From: Datura wrightii
Taxonomy: Eukaryota > Streptophyta > Magnoliopsida > Solanales > Solanaceae
Length of the DNA stretch: 64,000 nt
Direction: 5' to 3'
NCBI GenBank assembly: GCA_035772735.1
Contig: JASDFA010000010.1
Location: 30,877,501 to 30,941,500 of the forward strand
Below, in pieces: positions 1 through 8,829 of the stretch (within the stretch, counting starts at the first letter, position 1; every line of letters begins with the position of its first letter). The position numbers and the translations under genes are program-made. The notes under the pieces were generated by a model. The model was not told the DNA's origin. It saw only the letters and a list, made by a program, of their open reading frames with translations, and searched no databases.

Positions 1-150
1 AATGAAATCAAATTTAGAAAAAAGAGACTAAATTATAACATAGTTGCAGGAGTATGCCACACATCAATTAAAATACAAAGAAAAGAAATATTTTATTTAG
101 AAGGACAACTACAAAGCCTAGAATATAAATTACAACACGAATTACCATGA
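1..150 (+). pseudogene. C-terminal tail of a viral ORF upstream of the coat ORF
   Basis: Frame 1 is open from the window edge to the TGA at 148-150 (about 49 codons, Lys-rich, ending ...YKLQHELP). The stop overlaps the coat ORF start as ATGA (147-150), the compact start/stop overlap expected of reinitiation-type translation in this family. It could be the 3' end of the same ORF whose start appears at 7111; the copy is circularly permuted, so both ends would be in this window. Function unknown. Confidence 0.5.
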
Positions 151-1907
151 ATAAAGAAGAATATGCCCTAGAAGAAGAAAAATATATGAGTCAAAAAGGA
201 CTAGAAATAAAAATTATACACTCAAGCTTAGGAAGAAGATTTAAAAAAATAGGAGATCAATTATATTTAATGTTAGAAAAAGAATCGGCAAAACTAGAAG
301 ATAGCTTAACAGCAATGGTAAGAATTAATAAAGAAAATGAAGAGATAGATAGGAAAAAAGAAATAGAAAAAATTAAAAAACAAGCCCAAATAGAAGTACA
401 ACAGATTAAAGAAGAAAAAGATACGAGAATCCAAGAATTAGAAAAAGAATTGGAAAAACTTAAACAATTGTATGAAGAAAAATTAAAAGCTAGAGAAAAA
501 CAACGTGAAGAATTAAAACTCACAGAAGAAATAGAAAAATTTAAAACATTACTAGAAGAAACAAGTACATTAGAAGACCAACCTAGGATAGGAATAGATG
601 AAATAAATGAACAAAATAATGAAAATTCAGAAGCAGATCTAGATCAATATTCAGAAACATATACTAACCTAATAGAAAAAGAAAATAATATAAAAATTAA
701 TGTGGAAGATGTAGGTGAAAAACCTAGCACATCAGGAACTAAAAGCCCAAAAAGATTAGATACTAGCCCAATTTATTATACTTACGAAAGAGAAAATAGA
801 AGTAAAACATTATGGGATAAAAGATTAAATAGAAACTGGACACCTAGACAAGACATAGAACAATATAACTTCTTAGATCTAGATTGTGTAGCAGATACAA
901 ATAAAACAATTCAATTATGGATAGGATATATTTCAAAACAACTAATAGATAATAAAAGAACAGTAGCAGATTCCCCTGGATATATAGAAAGAACACTCAT
1001 AGGAACAGCAAAAATATGGTTACAAAACTTATCAGCAGAAAGTTTAGAAACACTAAGAAATAATAAGAAACCCAATAATGAAGTAGCAGCAACATCTATA
1101 GATATATTAAACAAATATGAAATGGCAATAAGAAACGAATTTAGTAGCATGACAACTGAAATAGATGAACGACAAAAAGATAAGGAACTAAATAGGAATC
1201 TAATAAATAAATTAAGTATATGTAAAATGAGTTATATAGATGAATATACATGTGCATTTAAAGAATATTACTATAAAGGATTATATACGAATGAAGAAAG
1301 CAGAGAAATAAGAAAATTATATTACGCAAAATTACCAAAACCATTTAGTTCAAAAATAACTAAAGAATGGCAAGAATCAGGATTAATAGATACACTAGGA
1401 GCTAGAATAAAATTCTTACAAAAATGGTTTACAGAATTATGTGAAAAACATAAGGAAGACATGAAAATGGAAAAAATCTTAATAAAAAACTTAGCATGTT
1501 GTACAACAAAAATAGCACCACAATTTGGATGTACAAACAAATATAAATACAAGAAAAGAATGAAAAAATACAGACCATTTAGGACAAAATACAAGTATAA
1601 GAAACCAAGAAAAAGATATTATATAAAAAATTATAAACAAAAAAGACTTCATAGAACTAAGAAAAATATAACAGAATGTAAATGCTACAACTATGGCAAA
1701 ATAGGACATTTGGCTAGAGATTGTAAAATACCCAGAAATATAACTAAAAAACAAATATCAGAAGTAATAATAGAAAATGAAAAATACAAACAACTAGAAT
1801 ATATAGACTACGATTTAAACGATGACGATAGCATATATGAATTAACAGAATATGAAAAAACAGAGAGTGAAAATGAGATAAAAGAATATGAGACAGATGA
1901 TGACTGA
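147..1907 (+). CDS. Pararetroviral coat-like (capsid) protein
   Basis: Intact 586-codon ORF starting at ATG 147, inside the ATGA overlap with the previous ORF. Residues about 50-145 are Lys/Glu-rich with long heptad-like runs (predicted coiled coil). The centre (about 210-430) is the capsid-like part with conserved Trp and Tyr residues. Residues about 465-510 are strongly basic (Lys/Arg/Tyr). A zinc knuckle follows at 1683-1724, and the last 40 residues are acidic. A basic domain, zinc knuckle and acidic tail is the usual layout of caulimovirid coat proteins, which package the viral nucleic acid. The second knuckle cysteine is replaced by Tyr (TAT at 1692-1694), so zinc binding is probably lost here. 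The ORF overlaps the movement ORF by 20 nt. Confidence 0.8.
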   Translation: MNKEEYALEEEKYMSQKGLEIKIIHSSLGRRFKKIGDQLYLMLEKESAKLEDSLTAMVRINKENEEIDRKKEIEKIKKQAQIEVQQIKEEKDTRIQELEKELEKLKQLYEEKLKAREKQREELKLTEEIEKFKTLLEETSTLEDQPRIGIDEINEQNNENSEADLDQYSETYTNLIEKENNIKINVEDVGEKPSTSGTKSPKRLDTSPIYYTYERENRSKTLWDKRLNRNWTPRQDIEQYNFLDLDCVADTNKTIQLWIGYISKQLIDNKRTVADSPGYIERTLIGTAKIWLQNLSAESLETLRNNKKPNNEVAATSIDILNKYEMAIRNEFSSMTTEIDERQKDKELNRNLINKLSICKMSYIDEYTCAFKEYYYKGLYTNEESREIRKLYYAKLPKPFSSKITKEWQESGLIDTLGARIKFLQKWFTELCEKHKEDMKMEKILIKNLACCTTKIAPQFGCTNKYKYKKRMKKYRPFRTKYKYKKPRKRYYIKNYKQKRLHRTKKNITECKCYNYGKIGHLARDCKIPRNITKKQISEVIIENEKYKQLEYIDYDLNDDDSIYELTEYEKTESENEIKEYETDDD

Positions 1908-2859
1908 GAAAGATATAAGAATAATAAGTAAAGAAGAATACCAAGACAATGAAAGTACAGAACAAAAAATAATATTTGACAACAATATGTTTGAACAAAT
2001 AAAAGGAAAAGAATTAGATTTAAGCATAGATAAAATACTAGAAGTACCCAAATTAAGAAATTTCTTTAAGATAAAACAAGAAGAATATTATGTAGTAAGC
2101 CAAAAAGAACACATAATAGACTGTAAATATACTCAAGGAAAAGCTAAAATACCCATAATAAATAAAAAGATAATAAATAAAGAAATCCAAGAAATAAAGG
2201 CTAAGAATCCAATAAAATACGTACACCTAGGAGGAACAGAAATACTAATAAAAGCATGTTTCAGAGAAGGAATAGATACACCAATAGAAATATATTTAGC
2301 AGATGATAGAATAATTCACCCTATAGAGAAAAGTATAATAAGTGCAGTTAAAGGAAATCTAATATACCAAAAATTTAAATTTATAATAAGTGCAAATTAT
2401 TCAGTAGTCCTGGACGATAGAAATATAGACAAATCATTAGTATTATATTGGAAAATGTCAGGAATAGAGTTAGCACCAGGCAGTAAAGTATTCACAGCTA
2501 GATGTAAAAATTTATATGTACTAACAACAAAACATAAAATAATGGCTAGAAATAAGATTCAAAGAATTAAGATAGAAAACCCTTTTGACAAAATAGTTAC
2601 TATCATTGATAATAATGATTATAGTTATAAAGAAATAGATATTGAAGAAGATTTAGAAATAGTAAAAGAAAGACTAAGTACATCAAAAAGAATAAATTAT
2701 GATACACCATCATCATCAAGAAGTAGTACCTCAAGAAGGATAGACTATGAATTACAACCAAAATTATTAGAACAAAAAATAAACGAAATACAACCTTACC
2801 AATATTATATAACAGGAATACTAGATCAACGAAAGTATTTAATAAAAATAGACACATGA
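1888..2859 (+). CDS. 30K-superfamily movement protein
   Basis: 323-codon ORF whose ATG lies inside the end of the coat ORF. The region from about residue 100 to 225 matches the caulimovirid movement protein core: a GGTEILIKACFREGIDTPIE stretch, then hydrophobic beta-strand-like segments. Proteins of this family form tubules through plasmodesmata for cell-to-cell spread. The C-terminus is Ser/Arg-rich. The TGA at 2857-2859 is followed by about 290 nt open in the same frame that leads into the protease, so the stop may be either a real ORF end or a decay mutation. Family assignment is by motif and position. Confidence 0.75.
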   Translation: MRQMMTEKDIRIISKEEYQDNESTEQKIIFDNNMFEQIKGKELDLSIDKILEVPKLRNFFKIKQEEYYVVSQKEHIIDCKYTQGKAKIPIINKKIINKEIQEIKAKNPIKYVHLGGTEILIKACFREGIDTPIEIYLADDRIIHPIEKSIISAVKGNLIYQKFKFIISANYSVVLDDRNIDKSLVLYWKMSGIELAPGSKVFTARCKNLYVLTTKHKIMARNKIQRIKIENPFDKIVTIIDNNDYSYKEIDIEEDLEIVKERLSTSKRINYDTPSSSRSSTSRRIDYELQPKLLEQKINEIQPYQYYITGILDQRKYLIKIDT

Positions 2860-3153
2860 CAAATTGAAAACTATATTACAAGAGAATTAGTAAAAGAAGA
2901 AGAAATCAATAAAAATGAAAATATAAATACAGAATTACCTAGAATATTGACAAATATAGAACACAGTACAGAACAAGAATTAATTATTGGAGGAGTACCA
3001 ATAAAAATAAAATTCAAAATATATCAAGGAAAAGATAATATTACTTTAGGAATAAGATGGCTAGAAACAGTAAAACCCTATAATTTAGATGAAAAACAAC
3101 TAATAATACATTATGAAAATAAGAAGATAATTATCAAAAGAACTTTGATATAG
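2860..3153 (+). pseudogene. Linker/pre-protease part of viral pol frame
   Basis: Frame 1 stays open after the movement-protein stop and ends at TAG 3151-3153. It encodes an acidic stretch, then IIGGVPIKIKFKIYQGKDN and TLGIRWLETVKPYNL, which resemble the beta-rich segment just before the aspartic protease in caulimovirid polymerases. The protease follows in the same frame after the stop, so TAG 3151 is most simply a disabling mutation. Confidence 0.5.
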
Positions 3154-4112
3154 AATAATGCCAAAAATCTATATATAGCAGAAGGATATTATAATAGATA
3201 CTACACACCTATGATAGATACAGGAGCAGAAGCAAATATGTGTAAATATAACTGTTTACCAGACAGTAAATGGGAAAAATTAAAAACACCATTAATAGTT
3301 ACCGGATTTAATAATGAAGGAAGTATGATAACACATAAGGCTAAAAACATAAAAATACAAATATGGGATAAAATATTGACAATAGAAGAAATGTATAGTT
3401 ATGAATTTACTAATAAGGATATATTATTAGGAATGTCCTTTTTAGGAAAATTATACCCACATACCATAACAAAGACACATTGGTGGTTTACTACCCCGTG
3501 TAATAAAAAAGTAGGAGAAAAAAGAGTTAACAACAAAGTAAGAAAAAATACACCATGGATAAAAGGAAGTGAAAAAATTACCCAAAAATTAGAAAATATA
3601 ACGCCAAATGATCACAAAATAGAAATTATAATATTCACAATAGATAGAATACAAGCATTACAAAATAAGTTAAATTCATTATATAATGAAAATCCGTTAC
3701 AAGGATGGAAAAAACATAAAACAAAGATAAAAATTGAACTAATAGATGAAAATAGTATAATAACACAGAAACCACTGAGATATAATTTTGAAGACCAAAA
3801 AGAATTTCAAATGCATATAAAAGAATTACTAGAAAACAATTATATACAAGAAAGTAACAGTAAACATAATAGTCCAGCATTTATAGTAAACAAACATAGT
3901 GAACAAAAAAGAGGAAAAAGCAGAATGGTTATAGATTATAGAAATTTAAATGCAAAAACTAAAACATATAACTACCCAATACCAAACAAAATACTAAAAG
4001 TAAGACAGATACAAGGATACAATTATTTTAGTAAATTTGATTGTAAATCAGGATTTTACCATCTAAAACTAGAAGAGGAATCAAAACAATTAACAGCATT
4101 TACGATACACAC
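3154..4112 (+). pseudogene. Viral aspartic protease and N-terminal reverse transcriptase
   Basis: The aspartic protease motif IDTGAEAN is at about 3214-3237, with the second protease motif ILLGMSFLG at about 3424. After a linker, the reverse transcriptase fingers start near 3740; the conserved RMVIDYRNLNAKT is at about 3924-3962 and FSKFDCKSGFYHLKLEEES (first catalytic Asp) at about 4027. The frame is lost at about 4108-4114 by a small indel, and the rest of RT continues one frame over. The enzyme would copy the pregenomic RNA into DNA after priming by tRNA-iMet. Confidence 0.85.
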
Positions 4113-4534
4113 AAGGATTTTATGAATGGAATGTACTACCTTTTGGATATAAAAACGCACCAGGTAGATATCAACATTTTATGGATAACTACTTTAATCA
4201 ACTAGAAAATTGCATAGTATACATAGATGATATACTACTTTATTCAAGAACAAAAGAAGAACATATAAAATTATTAGAGAAATTTATGCATATAATAGAA
4301 ATATCAGGAATAAGCTTAAGTAGAAAAAAGGCTGAAATATTAAAAAATCAAATAGAATTCCTAGGAATACAAATAGATAAAAATGGAATAAAAATGCAAA
4401 CACATATAGTACAAAAAATAATTAATTCTAAAGAATTATTAGATACTAAGAAAAAATTGCAATCCTTTTTAGGACTAGTTAACCAAGTACGAGAGTATAT
4501 ACCAAAATTAGCAGAAAACCTAAAACCATTATAG
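4113..4534 (+). pseudogene. Viral reverse transcriptase palm/thumb (frameshifted)
   Basis: Continues the RT in frame 2: FYEWNVLPFGYKNAPGRYQ, then the catalytic VYIDDILLYS at about 4216-4245 with both Asp present, then connection residues including FLGIQIDKNGI and SFLGLVNQVREYI. TAG at 4532-4534 interrupts the frame, which reopens immediately into RNase H. The same protein as the preceding fragment, split by the indel near 4110. Confidence 0.85.
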
Positions 4535-5047
4535 AAAAAATTAAAAAAGGACATAGAATACTATTTTGATGAAAAAGATAGAAACCATATAAAAAAGATA
4601 AAGGACATGTGTAAAAACCTACCAAAACTATATTTTCCAGACGAAAATAGACAGTTTAGTTATATAGTAGAAACAGATTCTAGTGACCACAGCTATGGAG
4701 GAGTATTAAAATACAGATATAAAAATGAAAAGATAGAACACCATTGTAGATACTACTCAGGGTCATATACTGAACCACAAATAAAATGGGAGATAAATAG
4801 AAAAGAATTATTTGCATTATATAAATGTTTATTAGCATTTGAACCATATATTGTTTATAACAAATTTATTGTTAGAACAGATAATACACAAGTTAAATGG
4901 TGGATAACTAAAAAGGTACAAGATTCAGTCACAACAAAAGAAATAAGAAGATTAGTTTTAAATATACTAAATTTTTCATTTACAATTGAGATTATCAAAA
5001 CTGAAAGAAATACAATTGCAGACTACCTCTCCAGATACAAATACTGA
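4535..5047 (+). pseudogene. Viral RNase H domain (C-terminus of pol)
   Basis: Frame 2 continues after TAG 4532 and stops at TGA 5045-5047. VETDSSDHSYGGVL (about 4667), the KWEINRKELFALYK segment and VRTDNTQVKWW carry the acidic residues of a retroviral-type RNase H; the end NTIADYLSRY is typical of the domain's last helix. This domain degrades the RNA template during reverse transcription. The pol stop lies 16 nt before the transactivator ATG. Confidence 0.85.
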
Positions 5048-5063
5048 AGGAGGAAAAGACAAA

Positions 5064-6230
5064 ATGGAACAAATACTCAATCTCCTTACTACACTTTGTA
5101 AAAAAGTGGATAGTATGGACATAGAGATACAACAGCTAAAAAGCAGAGCTAACAGTCAGCAGCATGACTCTAAACATGCGGAGCTACGTCGATCGGAAGA
5201 CGCTAAAATTCCAGAGCTAAAAGGTGACGTTGGGAAACACCTAAAAACCCAAACTAACAGTTTGTTGAGTTCAGCTGCAGGGACTTCAGGAACTGCAGGA
5301 AAAGAAGAAAATATTACCCAAAATACCAAGAACAAACTATTTGAAAAAACATTCGTACCAAGGAAAAATATACAACCTAACCCTACCCCACAAACCAGTA
5401 CATACAAAGAAAGCCTATACCAGGCAAAACAAACATACAACCATATAGCCAGCAACTACATACAAAATATCCACAAAATACAAACATTCTTAAACAAAAA
5501 CCCAAGATCTACAAATACCAAGAATCCAGAAGAAGTCTATATTACCCAATACCTACAAGGATATAATAAACTGATAGCACAACCAAATACCAACTCCAAC
5601 CTAGTCAGAACCTGTTACAATTATGGACTACTCAGCACAGTCTATACCAAGACAGGAGATGAAATAGCTACTATACCGGAACTACACAAAGCATACACAA
5701 CCTACAAAAGAATAACAAAAGGAACATTCTTCTACATAAAAATATACTCGGCACCAGCAGAAATACTATATGATGAAATAAAACCAATTATACAAGTTGT
5801 AAAGATAGGATTGACAAGAGAAATGATTATACCAGAAAATATAGACCAACAGGAGGAGATAACATGTACAGATATACCAAAATTCTACGCTAACAAAAGA
5901 ATTATTGGCCTAGCTACAATATTAAACGAACTAGCCAATAATTACTTAAATGGGAATTCTATCTGGAGCTATTATGCTAGAGACCAAACAATGATATATG
6001 CAAACTCGAGAGAGCATAAAGAAGCAGACATGGAAGAACTACGCCAATGGATACTTAGTCTGCTTAAACCAGAAGAGATACCCACGACAAGAGCTATACG
6101 AAAAAATTATATTTCTCCAGCACTTCTGACAAGATATTGCAAAACCATAGGACAAAAATATCCAGATCACCATTGCTCAAAATGCCATGGTGAAGACAAC
6201 AAACAACTACCAGAAGTCCAGCTGGAATGA
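5064..6230 (+). CDS. Transactivator/viroplasmin-like protein (caulimovirid gene VI type)
   Basis: 388-codon ORF from ATG 5064, 16 nt after the pol stop; the frame is open further upstream but this is the first ATG beyond pol. The N-terminus has a short coiled-coil segment (EQILNLLTTLCKKVDSMDIE). The centre (about residues 150-330) includes ITKGTFFYIKIYSAPAEILY and NKRIIGLATILNELANNYL, resembling the conserved core of caulimovirid transactivators, which permit reinitiation on polycistronic RNA and form inclusion bodies. A Cys/His cluster (HHCSKCH) lies near the end. It is the last ORF before the control region, as in this family. Intact as read. Confidence 0.7.
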   Translation: MEQILNLLTTLCKKVDSMDIEIQQLKSRANSQQHDSKHAELRRSEDAKIPELKGDVGKHLKTQTNSLLSSAAGTSGTAGKEENITQNTKNKLFEKTFVPRKNIQPNPTPQTSTYKESLYQAKQTYNHIASNYIQNIHKIQTFLNKNPRSTNTKNPEEVYITQYLQGYNKLIAQPNTNSNLVRTCYNYGLLSTVYTKTGDEIATIPELHKAYTTYKRITKGTFFYIKIYSAPAEILYDEIKPIIQVVKIGLTREMIIPENIDQQEEITCTDIPKFYANKRIIGLATILNELANNYLNGNSIWSYYARDQTMIYANSREHKEADMEELRQWILSLLKPEEIPTTRAIRKNYISPALLTRYCKTIGQKYPDHHCSKCHGEDNKQLPEVQLE

Positions 6231-6351
6231 CATAAAGAGGAAGGCGACATAAAGAAAAAGATATGAAGAAAAAAGATATCAGTGTCTGTAAAGTTTTTTG
6301 TTTTTATGTAAAAAGTCGTAAAATAAATAGTAGTAAATAGTAAGAGTCAGG
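6231..6351 (+). other. Viral intergenic region between transactivator ORF and hairpin block
   Basis: AT-rich, purine-biased stretch with no ORF. It leads into the repeat block at 6352 and probably holds the upstream part of the pregenomic promoter; no individual element can be named with confidence. Confidence 0.4.
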
Positions 6352-6420
6352 TACTATTTATAAATAGTAAAGGCCGAATACTGTGCAAACAGTAAAAGGC
6401 AAACACTATTAATAAATAGT
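6352..6420 (+). promoter_or_regulatory. Three tandem palindromic units with TATA-like core, upstream of viral PBS
   Basis: 6352-6369 is a perfect 18-bp palindrome, TACTATTTATAAATAGTA, containing a TATA-like core. Two further units follow at 27- and 25-nt spacing: ACTGTGCAAACAGT (6380-6393) and ACTATTAATAAATAGT (6405-6420). Each is followed by a purine run of the type AAARGSC. The stem of the middle unit differs on both sides (ACTGT/ACAGT against ACTAT/ATAGT), so pairing is kept. Position between the last ORF and the PBS suggests a promoter/R-region role; this is inference. Confidence 0.5.
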
Positions 6421-6460
6421 AAAAGTCATTCTTACTTCCGCAATTCCCCAAACCCCAAAT

Positions 6461-6474
6461 TGGTATCAGAGCTA
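6461..6474 (+). other. tRNA-iMet primer-binding site of the pararetrovirus
   Basis: TGGTATCAGAGCTA matches the complement of the 3' end of plant initiator tRNA-Met over its first 12 bases, the primer used by Caulimoviridae. It marks the conventional map origin of the viral genome, which shows that this integrated copy is circularly permuted. Confidence 0.85.
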
Positions 6475-6925
6475 GCACATAAAATAAAACAAACTACCCA
6501 GAAAATATCGAGCTATGGAGAAAACTAGCAACGATGCAGATCTACAAAATAAGGTATATAAATTCATGAATATGAATAGCTAAACTTTTATATTCCTTAT
6601 AATCTCCTAAGTATTATGTGATATTATCTTCTTATTATGCCGTTATAATGAAGAAATCTTGATTAAGTTTGCTATGTACGAGACCAGTAAGCTGCGAGTA
6701 AGTAAGCCCAGACTATGCCATCCTAAGGTGGAAACCGGTGAGGCCAAGAGAGCTGTTTTAGGGGAGTACACAGAGTTGAGGCGATGTTAGGGTAACTGAT
6801 CAAAGCTGAAAACGCATAGTAGTGACCGAAAAAGACTATTCAAAATAACGTTATAATAACCAGATAATTTCTAATAATACCTAAAGAGATTAGAGGGAAT
6901 ATTATGTTTAGAAGAAATTCAAAAA
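6475..6925 (+). other. Viral leader after the PBS
   Basis: About 450 nt without a long ORF. The first part is AT-rich; 6670-6835 is markedly less AT-rich than the rest of the insert, as expected for the structured leader of caulimovirid pregenomic RNA. No specific shunt hairpin could be confirmed by eye. Confidence 0.45.
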
Positions 6926-7108
6926 ATGAATTCGCACCTACTAGATGAAGATCATAGATATAAAATACTCATCCTATATATACTCAAAACCTTGATTCAG
7001 ATATTGGAAGAAATAACAGAACTAAATGCAACCATAGAACTAATAGAACAAGGATGGACAGAAATGACTATAGCAGATATTATAGAACTAGATATAGATT
7101 CAGATTAA
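6926..7108 (+). CDS. Small viral leader ORF, unknown function
   Basis: 60-codon ORF starting at ATG 6926, rich in Leu, Ile and Glu (helical, acidic). It ends at TAA 7106-7108, and the next ATG starts 3 nt later (TAATAATG), a tight coupling typical of reinitiation. No family recognised. Confidence 0.4.
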   Translation: MNSHLLDEDHRYKILILYILKTLIQILEEITELNATIELIEQGWTEMTIADIIELDIDSD

Positions 7109-7110
7109 TA

Positions 7111-7299
7111 ATGATAAACTATGAATATATGGAATATTGGTTAGAAACTATGGAAAATATAAGACTATTAGTAATTTTGTTAGAAACTAATATAAATGAT
7201 TACATAAGAGAAAGAAATCTAGAACACCTAGAATATGCACTGGAAAACATAAAAGAAATACAAAGGATAGAGCCATTAAAAATATGCTCATATAACTAG
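7111..7299 (+). pseudogene. Start of a viral ORF truncated at the integration junction
   Basis: ATG 7111 opens a Tyr/Glu/Leu-rich helical ORF. From about 7281 the sequence is chromovirus LTR, so the last five codons (ICSYN) and the stop are host-derived. The missing remainder may correspond to the ORF tail seen at 1-150. Confidence 0.5.
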
Positions 7300-8640
7300 G
7301 TCCTCAGTGAGGCAAAACTAAAAACATCAATATAAAGCACTTTAGCTATAAATATAATGAATTTTTAAAAATCTCTATTGAGCCTTGGCTCAAAATCTCC
7401 TTAAACTTTTCTTATGAGCCTTGGCTCAAAACATTGCTAAAAGCTTTAGTTAGGAGTCTTGACTCCAAAATCTTTCTTTAAAAACTTGTGAGCCTTGGCT
7501 CAAAATCATCTCATGACTTTCAAAAATAAGTCTTTACTTAAGCTTTTGAAAATCATGCTAAAAATCATACATTTATGTTAAAATCTCATCATGCACGCTC
7601 TCTTGAAAATATGCTAAATTTTTATGAAAATAATGCATTTACTTCAAAAATACATGCTTTCAAAATAATGATCTTAAAATCATGCTTCTTAGGAATCATG
7701 CTTTCATGCAACTAGGGTTCATGGGATAAGAGACATGAATGAATCTCAACAATCAAGAACCAAGAATCAAGAATCAAGAAGGTATGATCAACAATCAATG
7801 GAGTAGAATTACAATCAAGATGCATCAATAAACAACTCAATATGAAGAATTCAATAATGGCAATTCAACATATATAGATAGAGAAGAAGACAATTCAAGA
7901 ATTGGGTTAAAACTCTAACTTTGATCTCAATGAATTCTTGCATAGATGTAGGGCATAAGGATGTATAAGAATCCTTACTTAGGTTAGACTTACATAAGTA
8001 GAAAAATAGAACTTTATACTCAAGCTTGAAGAACTCTAATTTGGAGAAGAAGATTTCCTAGCTACTTGAAGAACTTGAGAGCTTTGATCCTTGAATTTTA
8101 ATTGGAATGGCGAGGAATGAGTGTTTAAGATTTAGGAGTACATAAATACTACCTTTAGGAATCCCAAACCATCTGGGTTTAGGAAATTATACCGTCAGAA
8201 CTCCTTAAAATCACTTTAAGATCATTTTTGGTAACTTCACATGTCTTTGACTTTGACCTTGTGTCACTTGATAGTGCTTCACTAAAATACTCATAACTAT
8301 TTACTCTGAACTCCAATTGATGTAAGGTATGATACGTTGGAAAGAAGACTCAAAGATATCCTTTATGATAGGTTGACTAACTCAAAATTAATTTATAAAT
8401 TGGGAGTTATGGTCATTTGAAGTTGACCCTTGTAAGAACTTATACAAAAACTCAATTGGTAAGAAGGCTCTCAATTCAACTTTGTGTTAGAGGTTCCTTA
8501 TTACCTTAATTTATATCCAATTCACTTTTCACACTTAAGAATTGATCTTAACACTTTGTTTCCATAAAATTCATCGGGTTTGGGTCTATCCACATACCTA
8601 GAATGATTTCAAACTTAGCCCAAAAGTTTGAGACATTACA
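7284..8640 (-). repeat. 3' LTR of alpha element (truncated by the pararetrovirus)
   Basis: Collinear with 17645-18999, sharing for example CTCAGTGAGGCAAAACT and the palindrome array. On the minus strand it begins TGTAATGTCTC at 8640, directly beside the polypurine tract. Its U5-side part is missing because the pararetrovirus joins at about 7280, in the AT-rich TATA-like region. Confidence 0.8.
7378..7502 (-). repeat. Four-unit palindrome array in the LTR
   Basis: Inverted repeats at 7378-7393, 7415-7428, 7453-7466 and 7489-7502. Three have the core GAGCC-TT-GGCTC; the third is GGAGTC-TT-GACTCC, changed on both arms. They lie 100-220 bp upstream (minus strand) of the LTR's TATA-like region. 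A degenerate copy of the array is at about 17731-17856. Confidence 0.7.
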
Positions 8641-8665
8641 ATATGTTTCCCTTGGGATCATTCAT
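8641..8665 (-). other. Polypurine tract of alpha element
   Basis: On the minus strand, ATGATCCCAAGGGAAACAT lies directly before the LTR start, equivalent to the tracts at 40434 and 46880. It primes plus-strand DNA in LTR retrotransposons. Confidence 0.6.
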
Positions 8666-8829
8666 CCTCAAATGATAATTGAACTTAGTCTTAAGAACAG
8701 GTGATTCAACTAAAATGCTCCATCTCAGTTCATGAAACTCAAGATCACACTAAGGAAGTCAATACCAACTAAACGAAATATGGAACCAACATGGATGCTA
8801 CAAGAGGAAACTTTTACGTCGTGATGAGT

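Larger units (their letters stand above)
1..7283 (+). mobile_element. Endogenous pararetrovirus (Caulimoviridae, solendovirus/cavemovirus-like)
   Basis: Very AT-rich block with the caulimovirid gene order: coat-like protein with zinc knuckle, 30K movement protein, aspartic protease, reverse transcriptase, RNase H, transactivator, control region, tRNA-iMet primer-binding site, leader ORFs. No integrase and no LTRs are seen, as expected for this family. The left edge opens in the middle of an ORF, and the right edge joins a chromovirus LTR at about 7280, so the copy is linearised away from the PBS. Several stops and a frameshift lie in the polymerase frame, so it is a decayed copy. The genus is inferred from gene order and AT content; an alignment with Tobacco vein clearing virus and related nightshade EPRVs would settle it. 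Confidence 0.9.

Noticed and set aside
4986..5063. Upstream extension of the transactivator ORF
   Set aside because: Overlaps the RNase H end in another frame; ATG 5064 directly after the pol stop is the better start.
7755..7785. Short AATCAAG tandem repeats as a functional array
   Set aside because: Four imperfect units within the LTR, also at 18125; simple-sequence repeat.
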